Positions 44,233-52,289 are shown, counted from the stretch's first letter. The stretch is DNA of 64,000 nucleotides from Cupriavidus necator (GCF_013141915.1 NZ_SROX01000003.1:62001-126000); one strand, 5' to 3'. Notes: a model not told the origin generated them from the sequence alone. Made by a program: numbers and translations.

Positions 44233-44863
44233 GGCGATACAACAGAATGGGGGAGGGCTGCAGCGCTATGTGGAGCGGCGATTCCTGCTGCGGGCCTCGA
44301 CGCTTAACGAACTGCACACGAATTCCGTCCGATGCGGGCTCCAATGTCAGGCGCAGCGGCGCCGGCGAGGCATCGCGTGCACAGGCCGTCGGACGAACCA
44401 CGAAGAAAAGGACATCGGAGGCTTGGGCGGCAAGATGCAGACGCCGAAGCGCATCGTTACGCAGGTGCGACTGCCAAAAGACGAGCGCTCCGCAGGTCCC
44501 GGCGCGCAAGATCTGCTCCGCGGCCCACAGGGCGTCAGCGGTGTGCCGGGTTTCGATCCAGAGAGTCTGCGCGGACGGGACGCCCCAGTTGGCGAGCGCC
44601 AACGCTTGAGGCGCGTGCGGCGGTGCCAGAAGCGCGACAGGGCGGTTCGAGCGCGCGACGAGAGCAGGGCGTAGCAAGCGCAACTCGCCGATACCCGGCT
44701 GGCGCTGCAGCAACTCCGTCAGGCAACCGATCGGCCAGCCGCCGCCCGGAAGCTCCTTGTCGAGCGACGGATACCCGGTTGGAACGGTGCGTGCGTTGCC
44801 CCGAGCAAGCTGCGAGGCAAGCCAAAGTGACGGATGAATGGATTCTGGGGCGACGGTTAGCAT
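44159..44863 (-). CDS. imuA: ImuA, RecA-like mutagenesis protein
   Basis: This 234-residue RecA/SulA-like protein has an N-terminal PTGYPSLDKELPGGGWPIGCLTELLQRQPGIGELRLL segment, resembling the RecA Walker region but without a complete GxxxxGK[ST] loop. It continues with LWIETRHTADALWAAEQIL and ALVFWQSHLRNDALRRLHLAA. It belongs to the ImuA group that partners ImuB and DnaE2 in the mutasome. The start lies about 22 bp downstream of a perfect LexA box, which overlaps the expected promoter. First gene of the cassette. Confidence 0.9.
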   Translation of the reverse strand: MLTVAPESIHPSLWLASQLARGNARTVPTGYPSLDKELPGGGWPIGCLTELLQRQPGIGELRLLRPALVARSNRPVALLAPPHAPQALALANWGVPSAQTLWIETRHTADALWAAEQILRAGTCGALVFWQSHLRNDALRRLHLAAQASDVLFFVVRPTACARDASPAPLRLTLEPASDGIRVQFVKRRGPQQESPLHIALQPSPILLYRHAAPVDLPAPVVPAPRSIPTELVH

Positions 44864-44884
44864 GGCGAGCTCCTGCCCCCAGTG

Positions 44885-44904
44885 TACTGTATATTTATAC
44901 AGTA
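44885..44904 (-). promoter_or_regulatory. LexA (SOS) box of imuA-imuB-dnaE2
   Basis: A perfect CTGT-N8-ACAG site (CTGT 44887-44890, ACAG 44899-44902) has an AT-only centre and TA/TA flanks, making a near-ideal palindrome. It is placed immediately upstream of imuA. It implies repression by LexA and induction after DNA damage. Confidence 0.9.
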
Positions 44905-44975
44905 TTCACCTGCATTATCCGTCACATGAGCGGTTCCATCGCGCGATCGCTGCCACCAGCGGCCAACCAGCCCTG

Positions 44976-45005
44976 TTGCGAAAATCGCATCAGGGCTCGT
45001 ATAAT
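44976..45005 (+). promoter_or_regulatory. Sigma-70 promoter of the small RNA
   Basis: TTGCGA (44976-44981) and a perfect TATAAT (45000-45005) are separated by 18 bp. The expected start of transcription, about 45011, coincides with the first base of the closing stem of the RNA at 45011-45104. No open reading frame follows. Confidence 0.7.
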
Positions 45006-45010
45006 TTGGG

Positions 45011-45104
45011 TGTTGCAGGCAAGCGCGGAGCTTGTAGAGGTCGTCGAAAGACGGCAGCCCGTTTTGGGTGGGATCCTCGAATCCGGGGCCTGCAACCGTC
45101 TTTT
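45011..45104 (+). ncRNA. Structured small RNA beside a DUF3800 gene
   Basis: A 9-bp closing stem, GTTGCAGGC (45012-45020) with GCCTGCAAC (45088-45096), surrounds four hairpins. They are AAGC/GCTT, CGTC-GAAA-GACG with a GNRA loop (45042-45053), CCC/GGG (45058-45068) and GGAT/ATCC (45071-45084). A T-run (TCTTTT, 45099-45104) follows directly. With the perfect promoter upstream this is a discrete RNA gene of about 90 nt. It converges with a DUF3800 gene; several classes of conserved structured RNA have been reported beside DUF3800 genes, and this is likely one of them. Whether RNA and protein interact is unknown. Confidence 0.75.
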
Positions 45105-45105
45105 C

Positions 45106-45885
45106 TCAGTCGTCGCGCACCGCGGCGATCACACGCCGACGCTCCCCATCTTCTGCGTCGCCGCACCAAAACTTCAAGCCGTAGCCGTCCACCTGTCCAT
45201 TGCGCCGATACAGGTTGCGTGCGAGCATGCGCAGGTATCGGTCTTCCGTCTCCCCATACTGATTTCTGTGGACTGCGTAGAACGCGCTCGTCGCCACGGC
45301 GTCGGCGACCTGCAGGCCTGCCAACTGGTCGTGATTCACTGCGCGCACGCCATCAAGGTCGAGGCTGTCCCAATGGATGCGGCAGTCTTCCCGGCCCTGC
45401 AGTCGCACAAGGTAATGATGGAGGTCGGCATAGGACATCGCCGATCGGTTCGAGAAAATCAGTTCGGCCTTACCATCACCCTCACCAGGGCGCGCGGTAT
45501 CCCTGCACAGCCAGCTCACGCGTTCCAGCAAAAGGCGGATCGTGTAGCGGTATAAGGAAAACGCCTCCTGCTGAAAAACCTCCGGGTCGGCGATTGAGGG
45601 CTTGTGGACCAGCACATGCACGTGCCGCAGTGGCGCCTCCCCAATCATGCGCGCCAGAGGCACCCGGTGCTCATGCCGCAGGTTGCGAAAATGCAGGGGC
45701 GATTTAGCAGGCTTCCTCAGTAGCTCCCTAGCGTTCTTGACGAGTTGCACCATTGCTAGGTCGTTCACAGTGCGAACTACCGTGGCGGACTGGACGAACC
45801 ACCTCGAACTACCTTGCTCGTTGGGAAGGAACACAAATCCTTCGTCGCCCGACTCGTCGATATAGACGCGAAAGCTGGAGGTCAT
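45106..45885 (-). CDS. DUF3800 protein
   Basis: This 259-residue protein of the DUF3800 family has the hallmark N-terminus FRVYIDESGDEGF, with acidic residues resembling an RNase H-like fold. Later come LHHYLVRLQ, DSLDLDGVRAVNHDQLAGLQVADAVATSAFYAV and a C-terminal GYGLKFWCGD. The QVADAVA motif near the end supplies another acidic residue as in other members. The biochemical role of DUF3800 is not established; nuclease-like activity is suspected from the fold. The gene ends against the small RNA on the opposite strand, an association reported for the family. Complete and apparently intact. Confidence 0.85.
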   Translation of the reverse strand: MTSSFRVYIDESGDEGFVFLPNEQGSSRWFVQSATVVRTVNDLAMVQLVKNARELLRKPAKSPLHFRNLRHEHRVPLARMIGEAPLRHVHVLVHKPSIADPEVFQQEAFSLYRYTIRLLLERVSWLCRDTARPGEGDGKAELIFSNRSAMSYADLHHYLVRLQGREDCRIHWDSLDLDGVRAVNHDQLAGLQVADAVATSAFYAVHRNQYGETEDRYLRMLARNLYRRNGQVDGYGLKFWCGDAEDGERRRVIAAVRDD

Positions 45886-45988
45886 GCGTGATGCGTTGGT
45901 TATATGAGGGTGCCATTATGAGGCACACCAAAGGGCCGGGCTTCAAAATGATCTCGCTATGGACGCTACTTGGCCGGACGGACGTGCC

Positions 45989-46138
45989 CTATCCGTTGTC
46001 GGAAATGGCGGCAGGCGTCTGTAGTGGGCGCCCCGTCACGCCGATCACGATCTGCAACGCGCTGCTGGCGATCAGGGCGAACCGACACTTGTCGATGTCG
46101 AAGTCCTTGGTGTCCACGCTGAACAAGGGGTCGGCCAT
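45989..46138 (-). CDS. Possible small protein (49 residues)
   Basis: From ATG 46138 the frame MADPLFSVDTKDFDIDKCRF is followed by an aliphatic stretch ALIASSALQIVIGVTG and ends SDNG. The Asp-rich first part and regular hydrophobic spacing look like a real short protein, and codon use is in line with neighbours. The ribosome-binding site (AAGG) is weak and no family is recognised. It might also be the remnant of a longer gene. Confidence 0.35.
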   Translation of the reverse strand: MADPLFSVDTKDFDIDKCRFALIASSALQIVIGVTGRPLQTPAAISDNG

Positions 46139-46797
46139 CGGCCTTGTGTGGGCTCATAAATCTGGAAGAATGCGTGGCAGGAGTTTTACTGGCTTGCCCT
46201 TCTGGGACTTCTCGAGGGGCGACCAATCTTCTGTTCCTGGGCTGCCACTTCTTATGGCAGAAACGTTCCCCTTCGGACCAGAAAGTCTTTGCAACGGTAG
46301 TTGAACGATTGAGCAGTTCCTCCAGCCGCAGCCCTTCCACCACGGTGGTATGGTCTTCGCTGCAGCAGCTCATGGCACAACCTCGCACGGCCTTGCCCTC
46401 GATGCAGCCACTCCTCCAGGCGAGTGCCTGGTCGGAGGTCGCGGCGACCGGCGTCGAAGTCGGCGCGCCAGGCTCGTGCGTTTAGAGTGACAGCCAGCGG
46501 CTAGAGGCCTTTTGTCGCGGCCTCACGATGAACTTGCGGCCGGCGCTGTCACAATCGCTAACTAATTTGATAGCTTACTTCACGACCTCGAAGCTACGAG
46601 CCTCTCTCTGATATAAATGCTAATAATTTCAGTAAGTTAGAAGAAGCGCTTCTATTTGCTGGTCATTTGATAGCGCGTACCGCAGGCCTCCATTTATGGA
46701 AAGAAGCCAGGAAGAGGTCCACGCTGCGCTGTTATGTGCGTGCTGTGCCCGGTCGCACTGAATGATTTAACATAAATCTTTTTATGCGAACTACTGG
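46139..46797. other. Gene-poor region ahead of the ISNCY element
   Basis: The segment 46550-46797 is AT-rich compared with the rest of the window. Open frames here show no recognisable domains. The 5 bp before the IS (ACTGG, 46793-46797) are one copy of its target duplication. Confidence 0.4.
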
Positions 46798-48507
46798 TGT
46801 AGCGGCAAAGTTGTAATGTCCGGTTCTAGCAAAGTTGAAATGTCCGCCTGAGGCGCCTGTCCATGGTATTCAGCCTGCCCGGTTGAATGCAATGGAGGAT
46901 GTCCGGGGATGGCGGGAACCGAGGTCATTACAGTAAGCATGCGTGAGTTAGACAGGCTCAAGATCGTCCAGGCGGTCGTGGATGGTCAGTTGCGGCCCGG
47001 GGTGGCTGCCGAACGGTTGGAGATCACGGACCGGCAATTCCGGCGGCTGCTGGAGCGCTATAGGCAAGAAGGCGCATCCGGGCTGGTTTCTCGCCGGCGC
47101 GGTCGACCCAGCAACAATCGCATGCCAGCGGACCGCGAATCCGTGGCCCTCGGCCTGATTCGGGAACACTACGCCGACTTCGGCCCGACCCTGGCGGCCG
47201 AGAAGCTGCGAGAGCGTCATGGGCTAACGTTGTCCAAAGAAACGATCCGCCGACTGATGACGGTGGCCGGCCTGTGGGTGCCGCGCAAACAGCGGCCGCC
47301 GAAGGTCTACCAGCCTCGTAACCGGCGCGCCTGCTATGGCGAACTGATCCAGATCGACGGCAGCGATCACCGCTGGTTTGAGGAGCGCGCCCCAGCCTGC
47401 ACCCTGCTGGTTTACGTCGACGACGCCACCAGCCAGATCATGGAACTACGCTTTACTCATTCGGAATCCACGTTCACATACTTTGCGGCGACGCGGGCCT
47501 ATCTGGAGCGCCACGGCAAGCCGGTGGCGTTCTACAGCGACAAGGCCAGCGTTTTTCGGGTCAACAAGAAAGGGGCAACCAGTGGCGACGGCCACACCCA
47601 GTTTGCGCGGGCCTTGTTCGAGCTGAACATCGAAGGTATCTGCGCCAACAGCAGCCAGGCAAAAGGCCGTGTCGAGCGGACTCACCTGACCTTGCAGGAC
47701 CGGTTGGTCAAGGAGTTGCGCCTGCGTGGGATCAACACGATGGAGGCAGCCAATGCCTTCATGGCGGAATTCATCGCCGACTATAACGCGCGCTTTGCCA
47801 AGGCGCCGCGCAATGACCACAACGCCCATCGGCCGCTGCGACCCGACGAGAACCTGGATCTCATCTTCGCGTGGCGCGAGCCGCGCTGTGTGTCCAAGAG
47901 CCTGACGATTCAGTACGACAAGATGCTCTACCTGCTGGCGGATACGCCAGAGCATCGGAAACTGGCCGGTCGCTATATCGATGTCTATCACTATCCGGAC
48001 GGCAGAATCGAGCCACGCGCAAATGGCGCCGCCCTGCCCTACACGATTTACGATCGGCTCTCGGAAGTGGATCAAGGCGCGATCGTTGATAACAAGCGCC
48101 TGGGGCACGTATTGCAATTAGCGCAATACGTTCAGGAGAAGCGCGACAACACGCGGTCACTCTCTGTGCCTGGCACGGAGGGGGCTCCCCGCAAGCGTGG
48201 ACGACCGCCCGGCAAGAAGTCGCAGCGCTCGCTGGGCCAGAACGATATGTTGGAAGCGCTGCAACGGTTGCAGCAGCAGCCGTGGCCGCTGAACGGAACG
48301 GAGAATTGATTTCAGCTTGACACCTGGAAATTCAAATCCGCCCTGCTGGCATGACGGCCTCACCCTGATCACAACTCTGCCGCTTCAGGCCAGCACCACC
48401 GCCCTACGGGAACCCCAAAAAAGACAGAACAAACAAGCTGGACAGACACCGGACAACCGGACATTTTAACTTTGCCGGGACCCGGACATTTCAACTTAGC
48501 TTTGACA
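46798..48507 (+). mobile_element. Complete ISNCY-type insertion sequence with 5-bp target duplication
   Basis: The element is 1710 bp, flanked by ACTGG at 46793-46797 and again at 48508-48512. Each end begins TGT and carries two spaced copies of a CAAAGTTG-A/T-AATGTCCGG motif pointing inward (left 46807-46821 and 46830-46844; right inverted at about 48457-48495). These are probably double transposase-binding sites. One transposase gene fills the interior. The intact ends and gene suggest recent arrival. Confidence 0.88.
46909..48309 (+). CDS. ISNCY-family transposase (DDE type)
   Basis: This 466-residue transposase has an N-terminal HTH (LKIVQAVVDGQLRPGVAAERLEITDRQFRRLLERYRQEGASGLV) and a second HTH region before residue 130. 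An rve-like DDE core shows Asp in ELIQIDGSDHRWFEER, Asp in PVAFYSDKASVFRV and Glu in SSQAKGRVERTHLTLQDRL. The C-terminal basic tail (KRGRPPGKKSQRS) may bind DNA. The sequence is uninterrupted. A degenerate relative lies at 2377-2590, so the family has visited this replicon more than once. Confidence 0.9.
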   Translation: MAGTEVITVSMRELDRLKIVQAVVDGQLRPGVAAERLEITDRQFRRLLERYRQEGASGLVSRRRGRPSNNRMPADRESVALGLIREHYADFGPTLAAEKLRERHGLTLSKETIRRLMTVAGLWVPRKQRPPKVYQPRNRRACYGELIQIDGSDHRWFEERAPACTLLVYVDDATSQIMELRFTHSESTFTYFAATRAYLERHGKPVAFYSDKASVFRVNKKGATSGDGHTQFARALFELNIEGICANSSQAKGRVERTHLTLQDRLVKELRLRGINTMEAANAFMAEFIADYNARFAKAPRNDHNAHRPLRPDENLDLIFAWREPRCVSKSLTIQYDKMLYLLADTPEHRKLAGRYIDVYHYPDGRIEPRANGAALPYTIYDRLSEVDQGAIVDNKRLGHVLQLAQYVQEKRDNTRSLSVPGTEGAPRKRGRPPGKKSQRSLGQNDMLEALQRLQQQPWPLNGTEN

Positions 48508-48802
48508 ACTGGTATGTTTTGAAGTGTTGCGCTGTGGCGGCGGTCGGCCACAGTAGTTCAAGGCTTTCCAGGCGATTCTGCGCAACAGATGCGGCGACTA
48601 CCATCGCGCAACAGCGGGCCATTGGCTTTTTCCTCTGCAAGCCGTCTTTTGACCTTGAAAACCGCTGCATCGGCTCTTGCCAAGGGTCACGCAACACCAT
48701 CCCGACCCACCAAGAATGCGTCATATGCCGTATAAATCACTTATGGCAGGATGTAGCATGGCGCCCAGGCCGCTTTCGCCGGGATAATTTGACTGGCATT
48801 AC

Positions 48803-49132
48803 CTATGCCAGAACAGCCAGGCGAGCGCTGACGAGCCGGTTAAGGCTGACGCCTTGCTCCGCCGCCTGCGTCGCCAAGGAACGATGCAACTCCGGCGGGA
48901 TGCGAAGCGATAGGACGCCGCTATATTGCTTGTCCGCCAGCGGAACGGGGACTTCTTCGCCGCCGGACTTCATGTCGGCAACGGCTTCCGCCACGACCTG
49001 CCGGATACCGGCCAAGGCGTCTTCAGGCGTGGAGGCGAGCCAAGACAATGACGGGAACTCTGCGCATAGCCCGACGTGCTCCTGGTCCTCGGTCGACCAG
49101 GTTACTCGGTACGTATAGTGGTCAGTTGGCAT
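48803..49132 (-). CDS. hicB: HicB-type antitoxin
   Basis: This 109-residue protein starts at MPTDHYTYRVTW. It has the HicB partial RNase H-like fold (HVGLCAEFPSLSWLASTPEDALAGIRQVVAEAVADM) followed by a C-terminal ribbon-helix-helix (SGVLSLRIPPELHRSLATQAAEQGVSLNRLVSARL) that would bind its own operator. The start overlaps the end of the hicA frame by 11 bp. Toxin-first order with an overlapping antitoxin is usual for hicAB. The antitoxin looks intact even though the toxin reading frame is disturbed. Confidence 0.85.
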   Translation of the reverse strand: MPTDHYTYRVTWSTEDQEHVGLCAEFPSLSWLASTPEDALAGIRQVVAEAVADMKSGGEEVPVPLADKQYSGVLSLRIPPELHRSLATQAAEQGVSLNRLVSARLAVLA

Positions 49133-49368
49133 TTTTTCCCTCGTGCAGCTTCTCAATCGCCTTCAGCACTTGGTTGGCTTTCCCCTTGTCATTCTGAATG
49201 TTCACACGTGGGTCGCCCGGCCAAGGTGTTTTAAACACTGCATGGCTAGTGCCCGATTGCCTGGCGGTACCGAAATATTCTTCGCACACCTTCATGAGGT
49301 TCGAAAACCGCACATTGGCTGGCAGGCTCCTGGCGCATCTGCGCCAAGATCTTACGGGTGTCTGTCAT
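49122..49368 (-). pseudogene. hicA: HicA-type toxin gene with a 4-bp duplication frameshift
   Basis: From ATG 49368 the frame gives MTDTRKILAQMRQEPA. A tandem GCCA duplication (GCCAGCCA at about 49316-49323) then shifts the phase. The next frame continues the expected toxin sequence NVRFSNLMKVCEEYFGTARQSGTSHAVFKTPWPGDPRVNIQNDKGKANQVLKAIEKL, ending at 49122. Removing 4 bp restores a continuous HicA-like mRNA interferase with the SGTSH histidine. A shorter product could start at GTG 49313, lacking about 17 residues; its activity is doubtful. Confidence 0.65.
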
Positions 49369-49600
49369 GACAGCGTGGTATCAATAGTGCAACCATTTGA
49401 AAATCAAAGTGCGCGAACGGCTCAGAACGCCTTACCCGGCAAAACCCAGTCGAGCCGTGCGCGCCGGCCGCGCGGGGCGGTTGAAAGGCGGGTGTTTAAC
49501 ACCGAAGCGAGAACCGCTTGCCTCAAGTGCAGAGGCTCACGCAGCGCCCGGCTCTGCTATACGACCACCCAAGGACCCGAGCTGGAGATGCCGATCGCCG

Positions 49601-50524
49601 TTAGCGCCGCCGACGGGGTCGCGCCGGCGGTTTGCTTTCGTCGGCCCCCGTTGCGTTCGCGCTCGCTTCGTCCGGTTGCTGACTCCCAACGGCGGACGTC
49701 TCCGCGCCCTTGGCCTCCAAGTGAGCACGCAACGCTCTCAGCTCGGCCTGTGCCTCAGCGGCCAGGCTGACCGCTTCGATTAGCTTGTCCCGCGTGGACT
49801 GATGCGCGGCGTGCACCTCTGTCAGTTCCTGGCGTGCTTGCCCTTCCCGCGTCTCGGCGCTACTCAAGCGCGCTTCAGCGCGTTGGCGAGCCGCCTCTTC
49901 TGCCGCGCGCTGGGCTTCGGCAACGGCCGCGGCCTTCTCGGCCGCGGCGCGCAAAGCCTGCTCGCTCCCCCATTGACCCCGTACCGCGACCACTTCGTCC
50001 TCCAGGCGAGACACTGCTTCCAGGCGCAGTTCCGCTTGTGCCAGCGCGCGCCGTACGCGTGCCAACTCCTCCTGTTGGCGTGCCGCCCCTTGCTGCAGAC
50101 GCTCAATTTCGTCGGCCTGCTCGTTCGCCCTGCCCGCGACGGTATCGCGATCGGTCGTCACTTCCAAGAGCTGCTGCGCCAGGTCGTCTCGCTCCTTTTC
50201 AAGCGCTTCGCCGTTCGCTGCCATCGCGGCGAGCTCATTCATCGCCTGCGCCAGGGCGGCCTCCGCTTCGGCGGCCGCTTCCTCGGCGACTTTGGACAAC
50301 TCGGCGCCCAGCGCGGCAAGGAGGCGTGAATTCGGTTCGCTGAGCTTGCGTGGTGGCCGCTTCTGCTGCTGTTCCTGCCAGGTCGACCAGTACCGATGAA
50401 TCGTGTTCATGCTGCCGCTGCCCAACCGCTCGCGCACCGCGGTCAGCGTTGGCTTTAGCTGTTGGGCGACCAGCGCCTCGGCAACCGCGGCCACTTGCTC
50501 GTAGGTGATGCCCGGACGTGCCAT
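49601..50524 (-). CDS. kfrA: KfrA-like DNA-binding coiled-coil protein
   Basis: This 307-residue protein has an N-terminal KfrA DNA-binding domain (MARPGITYEQVAAVAEALVAQQLKPTLTAVRERLGSGSMNTIHRYWSTWQE). A coiled coil of some 200 residues follows, rich in Ala, Glu, Gln and Arg, then a basic PPARPRRRR tail. KfrA proteins are plasmid-encoded, bind their own promoter and help plasmid partition or maintenance. The start at 50524 is the conserved MARPGIT; a palindrome just upstream (50549-50572) is a likely operator. It is transcribed away from the DUF6884-like gene. Its presence supports a plasmid or plasmid-derived origin for this end of the window. Confidence 0.82.
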   Translation of the reverse strand: MARPGITYEQVAAVAEALVAQQLKPTLTAVRERLGSGSMNTIHRYWSTWQEQQQKRPPRKLSEPNSRLLAALGAELSKVAEEAAAEAEAALAQAMNELAAMAANGEALEKERDDLAQQLLEVTTDRDTVAGRANEQADEIERLQQGAARQQEELARVRRALAQAELRLEAVSRLEDEVVAVRGQWGSEQALRAAAEKAAAVAEAQRAAEEAARQRAEARLSSAETREGQARQELTEVHAAHQSTRDKLIEAVSLAAEAQAELRALRAHLEAKGAETSAVGSQQPDEASANATGADESKPPARPRRRR

Positions 50525-50548
50525 TTCGTATTGCTCGTGCTCCGTTGA

Positions 50549-50572
50549 TATCGTATTGAAAATAATACGATA
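50549..50572. promoter_or_regulatory. Palindromic operator upstream of the KfrA-like gene
   Basis: TATCGTATT-N6-AATACGATA is a perfect 9-bp inverted repeat located 25 bp before the start codon. It is followed by further ATACGA units (to 50580). Position and symmetry fit autoregulation by the KfrA-like protein. Confidence 0.65.
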
Positions 50573-50868
50573 CGATACGAAAAACAAGTACGAAACGACG
50601 GTGAAGGGGGAAACGGGTGCATGGCCCCGGCAGACGCCGCCGAGCCGCTCGGCCGCCGAACAGGCTGGGTGGAAAGGCCGCGAGCGGCCAAGGGTCTACC
50701 TCGAGACTGGTAGGCGCCCCGTCGCAAGGGGCCGCAACGACCCGAGGTACTCGATTTCCGGCGGAATGGATGCGGAATCGAAAGCGCGAAATCTAGCGCC
50801 AACCGTTCGGGCGTCGCTCCTTGACTTCGCGTTGGTGCCGATAGAGTGAAAGCATCCCTTCGACAACG

Positions 50869-51642
50869 ATGCCAATGCTCTCCCACCAAACGCAGCTCCC
50901 CCTGTTCCCGACCTCGTCGGGCCGCGTCCATCCCGCCAGCGCGTCGGCGCTACTGCTACTTGCCTGTTCCGGCACGAAGCTCGACCGGCAGGCGCGTGCC
51001 ATTGACCTCTACCAAGGCGTGATGTACGACTCCTATCGGGCGCACCTGCGACGGGAGGCTAGACCGAATGTCCTGATCCTCTCCGCACGTCACGGCTTCC
51101 TGGATCCGCACGCGGTGATCGATCCCTACGACCAGCGCATGACCGCGCAGCGTGCCGACGCGATGTTGGCCGATCTGCCGGCATTCGCGGGATCGGCGAA
51201 CTGGCCAGCCCAGGTCGGCAAGGTGTTGCTGGCCGGCGGCAAGGAGTACCGCCGTGTCATGCGCGCCGCGCTCGCTCGCCAATACAACACCACGCTGCCG
51301 GCCTTTCAGGAAACGACCGGCGGCATCGGCATGCAACGCTCACAACTCGGCGCGTTTCTCGACGGTCTTGCGCCGAGGTTCAACGAGCCGATGGGCCATC
51401 ACCCCAATGGCACGCCGCTCTACCGGCGCTACGGCTGGATCGAAGCCGGTGCCGTGACTGGCCTGATCTACCGGGCGGCCCCTTACCTGCCCGCCGTCAA
51501 GGCCCGTGTGCTTGCCTTGTTCCAAGGCCCATCCGGACCGACCGCCGACGCGGAGGTCGAGGAAATCATCCGCGGTCGCACCAGCATTGGCCCTCGCTGG
51601 GTCGGCGTGGCGGATCTTCACCCGCTGCAGGAGGCCGCGTGA
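50869..51642 (+). CDS. DUF6884-like protein
   Basis: This 257-residue protein has the opening LLLLACSGTKLDRQARAIDLYQGVMYDSYRAHL and then NVLILSARHGFLDPHAVIDPYDQRM, which is the pattern of the DUF6884 family (Cys-Ser-Gly/Ala-T-K-L and SA-K/R-HG motifs). Family function is not known; similarity of motifs to nucleobase-handling enzymes has been noted for related proteins but no activity is assigned. The gene is divergent from the KfrA-like gene. Its stop overlaps the start of the next gene by 4 bp, so the two are co-translated. Intact. Confidence 0.7.
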   Translation: MPMLSHQTQLPLFPTSSGRVHPASASALLLLACSGTKLDRQARAIDLYQGVMYDSYRAHLRREARPNVLILSARHGFLDPHAVIDPYDQRMTAQRADAMLADLPAFAGSANWPAQVGKVLLAGGKEYRRVMRAALARQYNTTLPAFQETTGGIGMQRSQLGAFLDGLAPRFNEPMGHHPNGTPLYRRYGWIEAGAVTGLIYRAAPYLPAVKARVLALFQGPSGPTADAEVEEIIRGRTSIGPRWVGVADLHPLQEAA

Positions 51643-51971
51643 GCGAATTCGAAAAAGCGCTGCACCAGGAGGCGAAGGCGCTCAGCGAGAATCTCGATGG
51701 CACAGCTGGCCAGCTATTGGCCCTCACGCACGCCGGCTACAAGGCGTGGGCCAAGGAAGGCAATCTGCATTTCCCGGAGCCAAAGCGCTACGCCCTGCTC
51801 CACGAGATCCTGCGCTACTGCGCCTACGGGAGTTTGCTCGAGTGCAATCCGACGCAATGGGATAGCCTGCGGGAGATTGCCGAGATGCTGGATGGGCGGT
51901 ACCCACGTTATGCGTGCACGCGAGCGCGTCTGCGTGCGCGCCGCAACCGCTATGGCAGACCGTGCGTCTAA
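51639..51971 (+). CDS. Conserved hypothetical protein, intact member of a duplicated family
   Basis: This 110-residue protein contains LLALTHAGYKAWAKEGNLHFPEPKRYALLHEILRYCAYGSLLEC and a basic C-terminus YPRYACTRARLRARRNRYGRP. A second copy with the same layout and an in-frame stop lies at 53052-53501. No family was recognised; the Arg-rich end suggests nucleic-acid contact. It overlaps the DUF6884-like gene (ATGA), so the two products may work together. Confidence 0.65.
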   Translation: MSEFEKALHQEAKALSENLDGTAGQLLALTHAGYKAWAKEGNLHFPEPKRYALLHEILRYCAYGSLLECNPTQWDSLREIAEMLDGRYPRYACTRARLRARRNRYGRPCV

Positions 51972-52055
51972 CGTGCCAACGGTGCGTGCCCTGCCACAGC
52001 TGCCAGCGATATCCGCCTCGTCCGAGGCGGGCGATAGCCGCCATGTCGGACTGCC

Positions 52056-52289
52056 CTATCCAACCACGTCCGCCGGATTGACGCTCTCCGCGCGCAGTCG
52101 TACGCTGCCAGCTAGCGGCTGGATGTGAAGCTCGATATTCTCTCGACGAGCTCTGGCCCAGCCGGCACAAATCGCGGCTTCTAGCGTGGGGAACAACTGA
52201 CGCGGCTCCGGTGTGCCGTCTATTTGTAGCGCCCACTGATGTTCGGCCGGCACGACGCTAATACTGTTTGCAGGCATCAGAAGCTCCAA
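52056..52289 (-). CDS. DUF2188-like small protein
   Basis: This protein of 77 residues, or 73 from the second Met, has the DUF2188-like order: a start around ISVVPAEHQWALQIDG, then FPTLEAAICAGWARARRENIELHIQPLAGSVRLR. The family normally reads VVPxxxxWxV then A-(E)-A-I-x-x-A, ending with a strand HxxDG. The role of the family is unknown. A second, decayed member follows at 52344. Both lie between the two copies of the 110-residue family. Confidence 0.6.
   Translation of the reverse strand: MELLMPANSISVVPAEHQWALQIDGTPEPRQLFPTLEAAICAGWARARRENIELHIQPLAGSVRLRAESVNPADVVG

Noticed and set aside
45012..45096. Retron msr/msd or tRNA as an explanation for the small RNA
   Set aside because: No reverse transcriptase gene is nearby, and the four-hairpin layout lacks a tRNA T-arm and CCA end.
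46144..46485. 113-codon plus-strand frame with a Ser-rich middle
   Set aside because: No ribosome-binding site, family or conserved motif, and an overlapping minus-strand frame is equally open; not reported as a gene.
48491..48724. Minus-strand frame beginning MTHSWWVGMVLRDPWQEP
   Set aside because: Before the ISNCY insertion it would have ended at a stop next to the target site, giving about 72 residues; there is no family and only weak support.
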